From Trogon surrucura (Eukaryota; Chordata; Aves; Trogoniformes; Trogonidae): a stretch of 64,000 nucleotides of DNA. The translations under genes were made by a program, and so were the position numbers. This document shows, one piece after another, positions 1 to 13,930 of the stretch (the stretch's first letter is position 1; the number at the start of each line of letters is the position of its first letter). The notes below the pieces were generated by a model. The model made no database searches. It was not told where the DNA came from and saw only the letters and a program-made list of their open reading frames with translations. The stretch is from contig CM036619.1 in NCBI GenBank assembly GCA_020746105.1, positions 3,187,395 through 3,251,394 of the forward strand, read 5' to 3'.

Positions 1-1865
1 AAACGTGCTGAACAAGGGTGTGGAACTTTGGTTTGGGGGGAAGAGTGTGACTAGGTGGTTAGTTAGCTCCTCGGCAACGCGCATCCTCACGTGCATGCGA
101 TCTCTGCCTCAAGAAAATGGATTTCTGATCTGAAAGAAAGGCCTGGGTGAATGAAAGGAATGGATATGCTCTTTGCCAAGATCAAAGAAAATGATGGAGT
201 TTTTCCCTCCTCATGCTCGAAAGGCTTTGAAGCACAGGAAAGCCCCGTCGGTTTAACAAGCTGCCATTTATCAGCGGGATAGTGGTTTGTCCGCTCAACT
301 CGACGCAAATATGAGATCAAACGCACTCGCCTAAAGCTTTCACATGGGTGTAAGCAAGTCCAATTGATCTTGGTTTGCTGTTGGCCATTAGTTACATCAG
401 CTGAATGATATCACTTAATTGTCCATCAAAACTGAGGTCCTAAATATCTTGTTTCTCATGAAGAAACTCAAGTTAAAGCTCCACCAGCTGCTCTGCAAAT
501 ATTCCCTCTGGATCTGCTTTTGTAAGAGTGATTATTAAACTTCAGATGTGTCTTTATGGTTGGACATAGCCCTGCACAAGATGTGGGTGGCATCTGGGTC
601 ACATCGTTCTGCAAAAAACAGGTAATTGCACCAGCCTTCAGAATTTTGCTCTGGTAAACTACTCCTGAGATGCAAAACATTTGAAATCTCTTCTGAACAC
701 AAGGCTTAATTTAGTAACATCCTTGTGGTATTATTGGATAAACAAGCGCTTTATGCACCAGTATCATAAGGGTGTTTGAAGAAATAATTGGTGACTGTTT
801 TGGGGTACAGCAGAAGTGTAAAAATATATTAATACGAAGTGAGGAATTTGTCAATGTTTAAGAAATACGTTGCTAGGCTTGGGAAGATAAGTGTCTTGTT
901 AAGAACAGACAATATCTTCTTTTACTAATTAAGGACAAAGACTGCCTGAATTTTAAGAAAGCTATCTAGAAAAATGAAAGGCTTTTACATAGGCGTTAAA
1001 AGTAATTTTGGTACTCCTTGAATAACAGTTTTGCCTTCTCTGTAGTTTCTTGCAAGGTCAGTGATCTGCACACAGAGGCTAAATACAGGGAATGGTTGCA
1101 AAAGCATTAGTGGTGGAATTCTATATATGTGTGTATATGAAACCAAAGTGGCTACAAGGCTCTTCAGCAGGCATTGGTGCTTTCTGCATGGTTTTGAAGA
1201 TATTAAGACCAACTCCAGATGGATATTTTAGTCCAGCCAAACCTTTGGAAAAGATGGCTATCATCAGTACTGATAAGGGAAGAAATGTATTTCTTATAAT
1301 CCAATGGCACCATTTCTGCCCCTCTGGAGGCTGAGGAGCCCTCGCTTCTTTTTCTCGGATCTTTGGTAGTCCTCATTTTAGCAAGTTCTGAAAATGTTGT
1401 AATACAGAGGATCAACAGTCTCTTCTAGTTTAAAATATCAGGTTGTTTGACGTAACAGCAAAATTTCTGGTGAGGTATTTAAGGTTGTTTAATAAGGATG
1501 AATTTGTGTTCCTGGACTTCTGAATGAGTTTGAGTTGGAACTTCAGTGCCGTAAATCAGGGTTGATTTGACCCATTTATGAGAAAACGTGTTATTTGTGA
1601 AAGCACAATGTACCTTAGCCTTGCTTTTACGAGCAGAAATCATTCGCAGTAGAAGAGGTGCCTTTTGCAGGTCTGGTCTCAAAGATGGGAGAAGGTGCTA
1701 AGATCCATCACGTGGTGCAAGAGTCAACGTGATTGTCGTTGAGAACTGACCGTAGGTCATCTGTGCTGTTGTGGTAGCTGTTCTCCCTCATCTTACAGGG
1801 CTTTAATCATGAATGTGCAGCTGCCTTTGGTTGTTTTCTCCTTCAGCATGTGCAAGGTGTTGAGG
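1..1865. other. Single-copy intronic sequence
   Basis: No repeat, RNA gene or exon-like block is recognisable. The longest open frame is about 80 codons and has no familiar motif. Confidence 0.6.
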
Positions 1866-2400
1866 TGTCTGCTCCATTCTAGTGAGAGTTCCTCAGGGTG
1901 CTGTGTCCAGCTGTGGAGTCCGCAGCACAAGAAAGACGTGGACCTGTTGGAGTGGGTTCAGAAGAGGCCACAAAAATGATCACAGGGATGGACCACTTAA
2001 CCTATGAGGACAGGTCGAGAGTGTTGATGCTGTTCAACCTGGAAAAGCTCTGGGGAGACCTTGTGACCTTTCAGTACTTCAAGGATACCTGTAGGAAAAA
2101 TGGAGGCAATATCTTTAACAGAGCCTGTAGTGATAGGACAAGGAGTAATGGTTTTAAACTAAAAGAGGGTAGATTTAGACTAGATCTAAGTTAGAAATTT
2201 TTTACAATGAGGGTGGTGAAACACTGGACCAGGTTGCCCAGAGAGGTGGTAGATGCCCCATCCCGGAAACCTTCAAGGTCAAGTTGGACAAGGCTCTGAG
2301 CAACCTGATCTATTGGGCGGTGTCCCTGCTTGCTGCAGGAGGGTTGGATTAGATGACCTTTATAGGTCACTTTCTTCTAAAACATTCTATGATTCTATGA
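1866..2400 (+). mobile_element. CR1 LINE fragment, sense
   Basis: This carries the last part of the CR1 reverse-transcriptase ORF (…SDRTRSNGFKLKEGRFRLD) and the 3' UTR. It ends in two octamer units (ATTCTATG). The frame is broken by a stop after the RFRLDLS segment. Confidence 0.95.
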
Positions 2401-3067
2401 ATTAGTTCCCAAAAGGGACATTGCAGAGCATTTCCCTGTGTACGTAATTATAAAATATGTCTATATGTACTTTTTTCTTTGTTTGTCATACCTTTTTTTG
2501 GGGAGGGGGACACTTTGTTTAGGGTGCAGTTACCTGGGACGCTTTTCTAGTCCTGCAGACCCTGGTGAGACTGATCATTTGACTGGCTCACGGGCTGAGT
2601 CATCCTCCCAGCCTGGTGCTTATGACCAGCGTTGCAGAAGTCAACCTATTTGTAGAAACACCTTTAGAGAGATTAAAGGAATGGAAGAATTCTGCAGTGG
2701 AAAAGGCAAAAAAAAAAATCACACCACTTTTTTCAAGTCTTAAGTGATGGGAAAAACTCAAAGAAGATTTGTTTTTCAAGTCTGAAGTAATGTGAAATCC
2801 TGTTACGAAAATGAAATATTTTTTTATACCTAGGTTGTATTTAGAAAGTTCTTTCGTAAGTGATCACCTGAGTTCAAACAACAAAGCACAAAAAAAACCC
2901 CAATGCTAAAACATCCGTTGTCTCCATGACCTCAGACCTCTTTCACTAGTTTTCCCATCAGGCCAGTTTCTACAATAGCTGGGATTCTGGTTAATACCTT
3001 TAGATATTTCAAACTGAATTTGGGAACTTGAGTGAGTCAAACATCTCAGAAGTCCAGGGACACAAAG

Positions 3068-3350
3068 GATGACAGGACAAGGGGCAATGGGTACAAGCTG
3101 GAACATAGGAGGTTCCACAAAAACGTTAGAAAAAACTTTTTCCCTGTGAGGGTGACAGAGCCCTGGCACAGGCTGCCCAGGGAGGTTGTGGAGTCTCCTT
3201 CTCTGGAGACATTCAAAACCTGCCTGGACATGTTCCTGTGTGACCTACTGTAGGTGATCCTGCTCTGGCAGGGGGGTTGGACTAGATGATCTCTAGAGGT
3301 CCCTTCCAACCCCTGACACTCTGTGTTTCTGTGATTCTGTGATTCTGTGA
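3068..3350 (+). mobile_element. CR1 LINE 3' fragment, sense
   Basis: Starts within the ORF end ([18 protein letters not shown]) and continues through the 3' UTR to ATTCTGTG octamers. It is a close relative of the antisense copy at 26281 and the sense copy at 61003. Confidence 0.95.
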
Positions 3351-3540
3351 TCTCTGCTCTTACAACCATGGAAACTCACAAGTTTGCTTTGTTCTGGCAG
3401 TTGGAGAGTTCATAGCCAGCACTTTCATAGTCTTGAAGTGCATTTTGGATAGACCTACAAAACCTTGGAGGAGCCTAGAATCGTGATGTGCTTGTCGCTG
3501 CCACACTCCATATTTAAATGCATGGCTTAGAATCAGAAAG

Positions 3541-4096
3541 TCATAGAATCGTAGAATGTTTTGGGATAGAAAATATCTTTTAAAATCCTCTAGTCCAACC
3601 CTCCTGCAGTGAGCAGGGACATCTTTAATTACATCAGGTTGCTCAGAGCCCCATCCAACCTGACCTTGAAGGTTTCTAGGGATGAGGCTTCTGCCACCTC
3701 CCTGGAGAAGCTGTTCTTGTATTTCACCATTCTCATTGTAAAAAAGTTTCTTCCTTATATCTAGTCTAAATCTATGCTCTTTTAGTTTAAAACCATTGCC
3801 CCTTGTCCTATCACTACAGGCCCTGCTAAAGAGATTGTCCTTATCCTTCTTATAGGCCCCCTTTAAGTCCTGGAAGGCCATAATACAATCTTCCTGGAGC
3901 TTTGTCTCCTCCAGGTTGAACAACCCCAACTCTCCAGCCTTTCTTCATAGGATAAGTGTTCCATCCCTGTGATCATCTTTGTGGCCTCCTCTGAACCTGC
4001 TCCAACAGCTCCATGTCCTTCTTATGTTGGGATACCCAGAGCTGGAGACAGTACTGCGGGTGGGGTCTCACAAGAGCAGAGGAGCAGAATCAGCTC
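3541..4096 (-). mobile_element. CR1 LINE fragment, antisense
   Basis: The + strand begins with the reverse octamer TCATAGAATC and proceeds through the inverted 3' UTR and ORF end. It stops near the 'GAGACCCCACC' motif typical of the upstream RT tail. Confidence 0.95.
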
Positions 4097-5185
4097 CATT
4101 TGGACTTCACACACATCCTTTTGGCTTCAGACTGACCCCTGAGAAATTTTGCCATGTTTTTATATGTGGTTACCTGCAGGTGTCCAGCTCAGCTCTAGAT
4201 GTTGCTCTCTGCCAAGTGAGCTCCATAGCATGTGGCTTGCACCTGACTGTTATCTTGACACCAACAAAAGAGAATTTTTGTATATATTTTGAGCAGTGAT
4301 TTTGAGTCATTTTGCACAGGGACACCACCCATTACTAAGCCACACTGGTGGGATGAGCACTTGCTGGGGTAAAACAGTGTGTGCTCCTGCTGCTCTTTGC
4401 TTTAGCATACATGAATCAGAGCCTTTAATTCTCTCTGCTACAGTTCCTTCAATAAATTAGGGATAATTATTGCCTTCTCGCATTTGTGAGGTATATTCGA
4501 AAGTGAGTTTGGAAATACAGTTTAATTTTCAGACCCATTTGTTACAAGATTAGAACTTCCTCCTACTTTTTCTCGTCATTCCTGCAATTATTGCTGCAAA
4601 GTATTGTGCTATCTGCTAGCCACCCTGTCTCCGGTGCTTGCTCATCTCATGGTTTTTGTCGTTTGTGGAAGGATGTCTTCATTAAAGGTGGGAATTTCTG
4701 GAAGGGCTTCTGGCAAAATCTGATACAGAAAGACTGTGCTGGCTTTTCCCGGATGGTGGTAGCATGGGCTGGAAGTCCAAGCTGAAGCTTTTTCGTTCGA
4801 TGGGCAGACAAGAAGTCTTTTCTTTTAAATAGCTGAAAGCTCTGTTAGGCGTTTCTCTTTAGTGAAATGGTCAAAGAAGGACGTGGAAGACTGAAGACTT
4901 TTGCTCCAGGTCAAAATGTAGAGCTTCAGCAAACGTGCTGGACTTGCTGATCCTTGGGTGAGGTTTATGGCTAAACACATACGTACACAGTGATAAAGAC
5001 GAGGTGGTGGTGCTGTCTACCTTGGTGGCTGTCGGCATTTAATTAATAGATTTTAAATGCTTTGATACTGATAAAGGAAAACAAACCTTTCCTCAATGGT
5101 ACTGTGTTACTTCCCTTGCAGAATCTTCAACTTGTCTATATTTTTCAGAGACGTAGATATTGAAGTACTGATTTCAATACTTCTT
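4097..5185. other. Single-copy sequence
   Basis: Nothing recognisable; no long frame and no repeat signature. Confidence 0.5.
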
Positions 5186-6028
5186 CTTTGAATCCACCCT
5201 TCCCTTCTTCCCAGGCTTAACTTTATTCCCAGTTTCTCTACCTACTCCTCTCGACCGGACCAGGAGGACAAGGAACAGAGGTTGTGGTCAGTTCATCACA
5301 CATTGTTTTGGCTGCTCCTTCCTCCTCAGGGTGAGAACTCCTCATACTCTTCCTCTGCTCCAGCATGGGATCTCTCCCAGAGAAGACAGTCCTCAACAAA
5401 CTTCTCCAGCATGAGTCCTTCCCACGGGGCTGCAGTTCTTCATGAACTGCTTCAGTGTGGGTCCTTTCCATGGGGTGCAATCCTTCAGGAACAGACTGCT
5501 CCAGCACGAGTTCCCGGTGGGATCACAAGTCCTTCCAGCAAACCTGCTCCAGCGTGGGTTCCTCTCTCTAAGGGACCACAAGTCCTGCCAGGAGCCTGCT
5601 TCAGTGCAGCTCTGGAATGGGGTCCTCCATGGGCTGCAGGTGGTTATCTGCTCCACCATTAACCTCCGTGGGCTGCTGGGGCACAGCCTGCCTCACTGTA
5701 GTCTTCACCACGGGATGCAGGGGAATCTGTTCTGCCACCTGGAGCATCTCCTCCTGGTCCTTCTTCACTGACTGCAAAGTTGTTGCTCTCACATGTTCTT
5801 ACCCTTCTTTTCCAGCTGCTGTTGCACAGCAGTTTTTTTCCCCTTCTTAAACATGTCATCACAGAGGCATTGATGGGCTTTGCCTTAGCCAGCAATGGGT
5901 CCATCTTGGAGCCCACTGGCATTGGCTCTATCAGACATAGGGAAAACTTCTAGAAACTTCTCATAGAAGCCACCGCTGTATCCCCCTGCTGCCCCACTAC
6001 TAAAACCTTGCCATGCAAACCCAGTACA
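5186..6028 (-). mobile_element. Avian ERV LTR fragment, antisense
   Basis: On the - strand it begins with TGTACTGGG, a TG start typical of LTRs. It continues with a conserved 'GCATGGCAAGGTTTT' segment and then a run of diverged units of about 60 bp, each containing a form of 'CTGGAGCAG'. It ends with a purine-rich block before the polyadenylation region, so the 3' part of the LTR is missing. The 3' half shares extended similarity with the sense fragment at 32788-33241. I recall this repeat as a roughly 1.3-kb LTR common in bird genomes. No retroviral coding region lies next to it. The overlapping open frames of 80-126 codons come from its internal repeats. Confidence 0.8.
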
Positions 6029-7214
6029 CTGAGAGCAAATGCATCAATCGTGATTCACTCATTTTTTTGCCATTAAGCTGCAAGTTCCATTGGAGATGGT
6101 GACCAGGCAAAGATGGTATTGGAGAGGTTTGTTCTCTAGTGTACGAACAAATAAACACATCATTATCAGTGCCCATCACAAGTGTAAAAGGGGAATGGTA
6201 CCCCTGAACTTGTGCTTTTGTCTGCTTCTACTCTGTTAGGTATTTGACTTGAGCAAGAGCAGTGTTTCTCCAACACTGCAGGATTTCAGTTAAGAAGATC
6301 TCCGCCTCCCTGGGAACAGCAGTAACAATTTGCCAACCATGGTTTGCATGAACCAGAATCAAGCTCATCTCCACAGAACTCGATTGTCCTACCGGGAAAC
6401 TATGCCCTGATTTCTTTTTCAGCACTTCTGACAAACTCTGTGGTGTGATGAGTGCTCAGTTCTATCCTGCAAAAAGATCATCAATCCCCTGAAGTTGAAT
6501 GAGTATTTATGGCTATTGCAAAGCTCTGTTATCCCTTGTAGTGGAGCAAGGGATATATCCCATGTTTACCTCTGCAAACTGATGCATTGGTAATCCAGAT
6601 TTATTTTCTGCTTTACTCATAATAAAATACAGATAAACATCTGGGTGATGTTCAGCAGAGTGAAGTAAAGCTGGGCATTGCTGGTCTGCATTCGGTGAGC
6701 CCGGGGAGTGGTAGTGAGATGTGATGATAAGATTTATCAGGAGGAGGCCTCCTGACAGCAGCAGGGATGTTGCTGCATGGCAGAAGACCAGCTCCAAATA
6801 ATACCATGCTGCAGAGGCTGATTTTTCCTTTTGCTTTCAGGTTTTCCCTGCCACCAACTCAATGTCCTTCAAAAGCTGAATGCCGGAGCTGACTAATGCA
6901 ATGGTGTTTAGCCTTCGTTATGTCATAATGAAAAGCAGCTTTGGTTCGTCAAACCTAGAAGTTAAGTTCTTATTGGAGGCCTGAGTGGGCTCAGCCTTCC
7001 TCAAGGATCTTCTCATCTGCTACAGCTCATGTTCACCTGCTCATTTTAATAAATAGATAGCAGCGGAGTTTGTAGCCCTACTGCCCAGGTTGATATTTTG
7101 CCCGAGGCAGAGCATGCTCCAACAAGAAAAGGTGAAGATGGGCTGCACAGTTGGCTCCTGATGGAAATGCTGCATGAGAATGGAAGGACCTGCTTTCTTA
7201 CCAGGGGTCCATTT
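6029..7214. other. Single-copy sequence
   Basis: No repeat or exon recognised; the longest frame is 94 codons on the - strand and has no familiar motif. Confidence 0.5.
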
Positions 7215-7424
7215 GGTCTGGAAAGACTTTTCTACAGCGAGGGTGACTGAGAACTGACACAGGATTCCCAAGGAGTTACTCTGTCCCTGGAGTTACTCGA
7301 AAGCTGTCTGAACATGGTCCTGGGCAAATTACTGTTGGTGGCCCTGCTTCAGAAGGAGGATTCGACCCCATGACCTCCAGAAGGCCCTTCTAACCTCGAC
7401 CATCCTGTTCATCTGTGATTCTGC
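7215..7424 (+). mobile_element. Degraded CR1 3' end, sense
   Basis: Heavily diverged ORF end and 3' UTR: 'GAGGGTGACTGAGAACTG', then a remnant of 'ATGACCTCCAGAAGGCCCTT'. The octamer tail is poor (ATCTGTGATTCTG). It is one of the older copies. Confidence 0.8.
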
Positions 7425-10400
7425 TTTTTAGATGCTCTTCTTGTGGCACCTTGGCAGAAGATACAAAAAGCTGCCTGTATGCCCCATGGAGAGATGTTTT
7501 GCAGGTGAATGCTGGCCAGGCTGAGAAATATATTTATGTTTTCAGATTACTTTTTTTTTTAATCTGCTCCTTTCACTGCATGGAGGGTCTTCTCTTGTCC
7601 GTGGAGCTGCACAAAAACAAGCTGAAAACAAGTATGAAGTTTCCCAGAGCCATGTAATAAATCAGTGGCTGAGCAGGAGCTGGTGTGGGAGTGCTTAGCT
7701 CTGCCTCTTTGTGATAGGGCAGTCTCCACTCTTTCATGCTCTGTATATTCTCTTCAGTAGCATGATGACAGCTTTCTCTTTCTACCTGGTTATGTCTCTT
7801 GCCTACCTCTCCCTAAAGAGCTGAAATACATCTGTAGATCAAATGTAATCTTGCCATTCTGCTTTATGCTCATTCTATTGGGAGAGCAGGCTGAGCCCAA
7901 CGGAGGGCAGCACACGCTGCCTGCTTGGCTTCTGTTTCAATATGTGTCTCAGACCCTGTGCTGAGCGGGTTCAGGACATCGCAGGAGTTAAGGTTTGCCT
8001 GCGCTTAGTATAGAACCTAAGTCCTTGAGCAGAGGTGATGAAGCTGTGATCTGCCACTGTGAGAATAAATAATAATAACTTTCTCATAGTCAGTACCTTT
8101 CATCCAAATATCTCGCCACCCTACAAACATTAATGAATTTAACCTTCATGCCAAACCAGAGCAATAGTCTGGTGTTTAGCATCACTGTTTTATGGACGCA
8201 GTAACCGACTCAGAGAGAAGTGAGTCAATTTTCCTGAGGTACTGTCAGACAGGAACAAAATACGGGAAGTTTAGGCTTGCAAGTCTATAGACTAATACAA
8301 TTTCTTTCTTTCTTTGTAAGACATCCCAAAGTGGACTCAGTGGTTTGTAGATGAGGTGTCTGTTTTCAGGTCTTGACTGGGAAGGAGGGAGATGCTTGTG
8401 AAATCTTTCAGGGAGGATGCATCTGAACTACCAAGAGGATCATGGCAGACCTGTAAGTGATAGCTTGTAGGAAGTTCAAGTATATTGTAGTGCTTAGCAC
8501 ATGAGGGTTCTTTTTTGGGTAGCACCACCATAAAAATGTTAAGGCCAAGAAAGCAAACTTAGACCTCTGTGGAGAGATCAGTGCCATTCTTCATTCTGCA
8601 GTGAAAAGAAATCACTGCTGGGGTGCTCTAAACTGGAATAGCCTTTTAAGAGATTAAGAACAAGTTTTGCTGCTTGAATAGCATTAAAATGAGAGTAGGC
8701 AATGAGTGTAGGTGTGTGGAGGGATGTTTCTGTAGCTACCAAGAGCCTTTCACGTTGCAAACCTTTTCTTTTCATTCTTTCATTCTCTTTCTTCTTCTTT
8801 GAAGAGTTGCTAAGGATTTAGAGCTGCAAGATGTGTGGCAATGATACTTCACTAGCAAAATGATGCTCTGACCAGTTTTTGGGTGGCAACTTCATCTTTA
8901 TTCTGATATTGAGCCCGTCTCCAGGCTGTTGGGCTCCACACATCATGTGAAGGTAGCGGGCATTGTGTTCAGAACAAAAAAAAGAGGGGAAGCCTCGATC
9001 ACCTGCAGTCATGGCACTGAACCCCTTGTTATAATTTGTTCCAGGTATTGAAAGTGCGTGTGTCTCTGAGGAGAGACTGAACGTGGTTAAGTACTCCACA
9101 GAAAGCACTTTTTGCTCAAGAAGTCCCTGAGATTCAAGTGGTTGGTAGCTGAGAAGGTGCTTGGGTGCTTTCTGCCTTCTTCCATGCACGAGCTCTTCAC
9201 CACTGCTGTAGACCTTTGATCTTCCCCAACGTGCCTGTTCTTATTTTGCAGGTCAGTTGAGTCAGTTCCTGGCCACCCATCCTCAGGGGCAAAGAGTTGT
9301 GTTGAGAGCTTTACGGGTGTGAATGCACAACCCATGCCCTCTTGATGCAACCGCTTGGGCACAACGCTGCCTACAAGGCGGTGGAGCACTGGGAGGAAAA
9401 AGTGCTGCTGGGAAGTCCCGAGTCAGCCAAATGAACCTTTTCATGCAGCTTTGCCTCTTTTACTGCCCATCCACTTGCTCTTTGGCTATGAGAAAAGGCT
9501 GAGTGAAAACCAGCCTGTCTCAGTAGGGGGATGGAGACGAAAATCCTTAATTAACAAGACAATATGCCCTCGAGGTCACGGCAGTAAAATGTTAATTGAG
9601 CAAGCCTTCTTCAGAAATCACCCATATTTAGTTAAATGTTTAGTGCTCTGTGGGGTTTTTTTTGTACTAGTTAACAATGTTCAGCGTTGTGCTGACACTA
9701 ATAAAACTTGATTTTTTTGGAGAAAGTCGGGTGGAGAGATGACGGTCTTGTCTGCAAGCACAACTTGTTGCCGTGCATGCGGGCACGCCTTCGTAGTGAG
9801 GAGGTGCTGGTCGATACCTAGATTTAGGTCATACTGCTGGATTTGGCAGCAGAGGTTTGGGCAGCAGAAAGTGGGATTATTCTCCATTAGTCATTTCGTT
9901 GCTGCGTAATTTGGGTAGATTACCTTCCCTCTCGGCATCCCTACTTCGATTCAGCACAAATCAAGCATAGAGAGTGGATATCTGCGTGGGTCAAGGATGG
10001 AGGGGAAGCCTTTTGTAAGATGTGCAATTGCCAAATAGAGGTAAGATAGACTCAATTTTTGTTTCTCCCCTTAGCAGATTCCAACATGGCAGAGACCTCC
10101 CCTCCGTTTGGTTTTCCTTGGCATTTTTACAAAGGCACTATTGTTTTGCTGTACAATGTCATGGGTGGGAAGGGACAAAGTGGCTCAGACAGCTCAGAAT
10201 AGGAAGATTAGCTCTGCAGAATGCTTATTATTTTATTATTTAGCCAGGCAAGCATTGTCATTTGGACAGTGGGGGAGAGAGAGAAGAGAGAGATGTTATC
10301 AACAGAAGTGATTGTGTTTTTTTTCTTTTATCCTGTCTGAATAAAATAAATGTCTTTTCTTGAAGAAATATATATTTTTCTCGATTTCTAGAGGATAAAC

Positions 10401-11594
10401 TTGAAGTTTAATTAGATTCAGCAGTGCAATATTACTTCTCATCCGCTGATCGCTTTAATTAAATTATTGCAAGGATAGGAAAGTATTAATCTGGTGGCTG
10501 GAGAACTGAGCAAGTGCTTGGGAAGTTTTCTGCAGTGATTCTTACCTTGAAACAAATTCTCTGCAACCATACGTGGCTCCATGTTTGTTTTCCTTCCTAC
10601 TCGTGCTAATAATCTGCTTTCCTGTGATAGCAAGAAGGTGGTACAATGCCCAGAAGTGCGTGAAACGTGTAAGACATTATGGCAATGGTGTTCTACATTC
10701 ATCAAAATGACACCTATATTAAAATCTCAACAATTTCATTAACGGCGCACTTTGGGTTTTCATGAGAAATTTGGAGGCTTTAGCAAAGATTTAATAGTGG
10801 GTGCTTTTAATGATCTCTCATTCTAGAACATTTCAGGAAGATGTTTGCAGTGAAGAAGCAGTGTGCTATAAAACATGTTTTATGTATATCTGAGTGTATA
10901 CCTAACCACGTGGCATGCGTGTAAGTACTGTAGGATGAAGAATTATCAGTAACTAATATTTGAACATTATAAAATTAACAGATATTGCTTCTAGTTTACT
11001 ACCTTGATATTAAATTCTTAGAAAAGAAAAGAGTTGGGTTGCTTTTGGGGAGCTCTTTTTTTTTTTTTTTTAAAAGAACTGGCGGATGAACATAGTGGCG
11101 AAGTCTCGGTCTGTATGGGTAAATCCTGTCATGATATATCCTGCTGTTAAATGCAGAAGCTTGAGCCCCATGTGTGTTAAATCTGCTGAAACTTATGGCA
11201 GTATCTCCAGGCACTTCCAGGTTGATCAGTATATAGAGACTGTACAATGCTTGGTCGTATTCTCAGTATTCTCACTTTTCACAGTTTCTTGTGGCTATTG
11301 GATAGGGCAGATGGCTTGCAAGTCAGTAGAGCAGCTGTAACAAAGCATAATTCTGTGTTATTCAGTACAGGGTAATACAGAATATTGCACGTCTCTGTTT
11401 TGGCTGCAATGTTGTCTTGGTGTGTGTTTAGATAACTCAACCTCCTGTGGTTTCACCTCATTTCTCCCTGCTCTTACAGACCTCTCTGTGTTGTGGTGGA
11501 GACTGTGGCTTGCCAAAAAAAAAAAAAAAGAGAGGGAGCAGCTCCTGTAAAACAGATGAAGGTTTTTTAATATCTATTTGTGTTGGGTGCCAGG
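7425..11594. other. Single-copy sequence, CR1-free
   Basis: 4.2 kb with no transposon signature. It holds a T-run near 11057 and an A-run near 11516. Two open frames of 118-123 codons (8818-9189 on -, 9355-9711 on +) lack recognisable domains and splice context. Confidence 0.5.
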
Positions 11595-12221
11595 AAATCA
11601 CAGAATCATAGAATATCTTGGAAGGAAGTGACCTTTGAAAGATCATCTAGTCCAAGCACCCTGGAGTGAGCAGGGACATCTTTAACTAGACCAGATTGCT
11701 CAGAGCCCCATCCAGCCCGACCTTCTGTATCTCCAGGAATGGGGGCATCCAACATCTCTCTGGCCAACTTGTTCCAGTGTTTCACCACTCGCATTGTATA
11801 AATTTTTTTCTTTAGATCTAGTCTAAATCTACCCTCTTTTAGTTTAAAACCATTCTCCCTTGCCCTGCTGCAGCAGGACCTGCTAAAGACATTGTCTTTT
11901 CCGTAGCCCCCTTTTAGTACTGGAAGGCCGCTATAAGATCTCCCCAAAACTTTCTCTTCTCCAGGCTGGATAATCCCAACTCTCTCAGCCTCTCCTCATA
12001 GGAGAGGTGTTCCAGCCCTCTGATCATTTTTGTGGCCTCCTCTGGACCAGCTGCAACAGGTCCTTGACTTTCCTGTGCTGAGGACCCCAGAGCTGGACAC
12101 AGAACTACAAGTGGGGTCTCACGAGAGCAGAGAAGAGATGGAGAATCACTTCCCTCAACCTGCTGGCCATGCTGCTTTTGATGCAGCCCAGAATACAGTT
12201 GGCTTTCTGGGCTGTGAAATG
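11595..12221 (-). mobile_element. CR1 LINE fragment, antisense
   Basis: Reverse octamer TCATAGAATA at the left, then inverted 3' UTR, ORF end and upstream RT tail (a form of GCATCCAAAGC). It is about 630 bp with several frame breaks. Confidence 0.95.
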
Positions 12222-13930
12222 TCATTTTTAGTATTGATTTGGACTACAGACATCTGCAGTGGTTGCTCCTTCACCACCTTTTGCCACTGCCCCCTGTCAG
12301 TGGCAGGTTTCATGGCCGTCCTCACCGATGGGCAGCCAGGTTGGAGTGACAAGCTGTGAGACAGCGTGGGGAAGTTTTTATCTCCCTCCTACAAGTTTAA
12401 TTAGCTCACTCTCTTGGGCCAACTGCTTGACAATGGATATCCTACATGGGCTTGTCTCCAGAGTTGTGTTTGTGTGGACGTAATTGGCAGACGTGCTTAA
12501 CACAGCAGCACCTTTCCAGCAAGGTGCCTGGTTGTTGCTGGGGAGGATAACTGAGCTGTAAGAATAAGGAGCTGTATTTATCTGTGAATGAGGCTGCCTA
12601 ATCTAGGAAAAGCATGAATGGGATCTTAATGCTCGTTTTGGCACATAAAGGACCATTTCCTTCAACACGTGGCAGACGGGCAGTGGCCTTTCCTTTGCCC
12701 CCACCTTGAGGTCTCCCTGGCAGGGTTGAGAGCCTGCATCTCAGACAGATTGATTGGCTTGTCCCGTCGTCGAATCAAGCTCAATTCCAAGTTGCTTTAT
12801 TGACTTAACCGTAATGCAAGTATTGCCAAATCTAATATGTGGGAATTAAATGGCAATTATCCATTTATTTGAGCTGGCTTCTTCCTCTGTCTGTGTTTCA
12901 GCTCCTTTTCGGATTGCAAGCTGCTTTCCTAATTGAATGCTGCTCAGTGTGGCGCTGCCAGCTCTGTCTGGGTGGATGGATGGGGGCAGCTCTTTACACC
13001 CAGGGGAAGGGTCAAAACTGCCCAGACCAAGCTGAAGGCATGTTCTCTTGGAAGACTTCCACACCCACCTCCATGATGTGGACATCTCAACTCAGGAGAT
13101 TTGTAATTAGCACGCAAGGTGCTGCTCTCCACAGCTCTTGTGTTCTGCGTCCTGTCTGAGGTGGGCTGGTTTCTTCAAGAAAATTGCCCTCCATGAGGTA
13201 GATGAAGAGGAGGTGCAGGCCGGTGATAGCTAAGCAAGGGACAGGAAATCTTTGCAGGCACTTTTCGGGATCTTTATGAATTGTCTCTTAAAAAAACAAC
13301 ACCCAGCATTTGATACAAGTGTACGTGGCCAGAAGCCTGGGCTGTATCGCATCTCCGTACATCAGGTTGTCTGACCTTGACATAGCTGACATGTGACCTA
13401 GGTTCAGATGCCAGCCAGGGAGTGGAGAGCTCTTCTATCTCGTCCTGTATCTTGGAGCTCACCAGTTGTTGTGAATTGTTTTCCTGCATTACCAAAATGC
13501 ACCCAAGGAATGTAGGACCGTGGATCCTTCATGAATACAGCAAACGTATTTCTTCTTTCGTATTGCTTTTTTTTTTTTTTTTTCCCCCCTCCCCAATAAG
13601 CTCTTTTCCAGGCAGTGCCTCACCAGGATATAATAATTTTGATTGTGGGTGATTTTTGCTGTAGCCGCCATTTATGTTTTTCACTGCTTAGAATAGAGGT
13701 TCTGGCTGTCTCGGGAATGGACTGCTCTCTACATACCGCCATCCCTGTCCACAACCTAGTCTGTCGCAAAAAAACAAACAAACAAGGAGTTTTGTCATAG
13801 CTGTAAAAATTGATTCTGTGTTGTATAACTGAGTGCTGCCATGGCAGCATCCCTTGGGGTCTTCTGGAGCATCTTCAGTACAGATGCCACATTCCAAGGG
13901 CTCGAACTGACGAGAACCAAGGCAATCTGG
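12222..13930. other. Single-copy sequence with a T-run
   Basis: No transposon seen. A pure T tract followed by C lies around 13567-13590. The open frames of about 106-109 codons have no recognised motif. Confidence 0.5.

Noticed and set aside
5238-5922. Several overlapping frames of 77-126 codons on both strands
   Set aside because: They follow the roughly 60-bp internal units of the LTR; parallel frames on both strands show repeat composition rather than coding.
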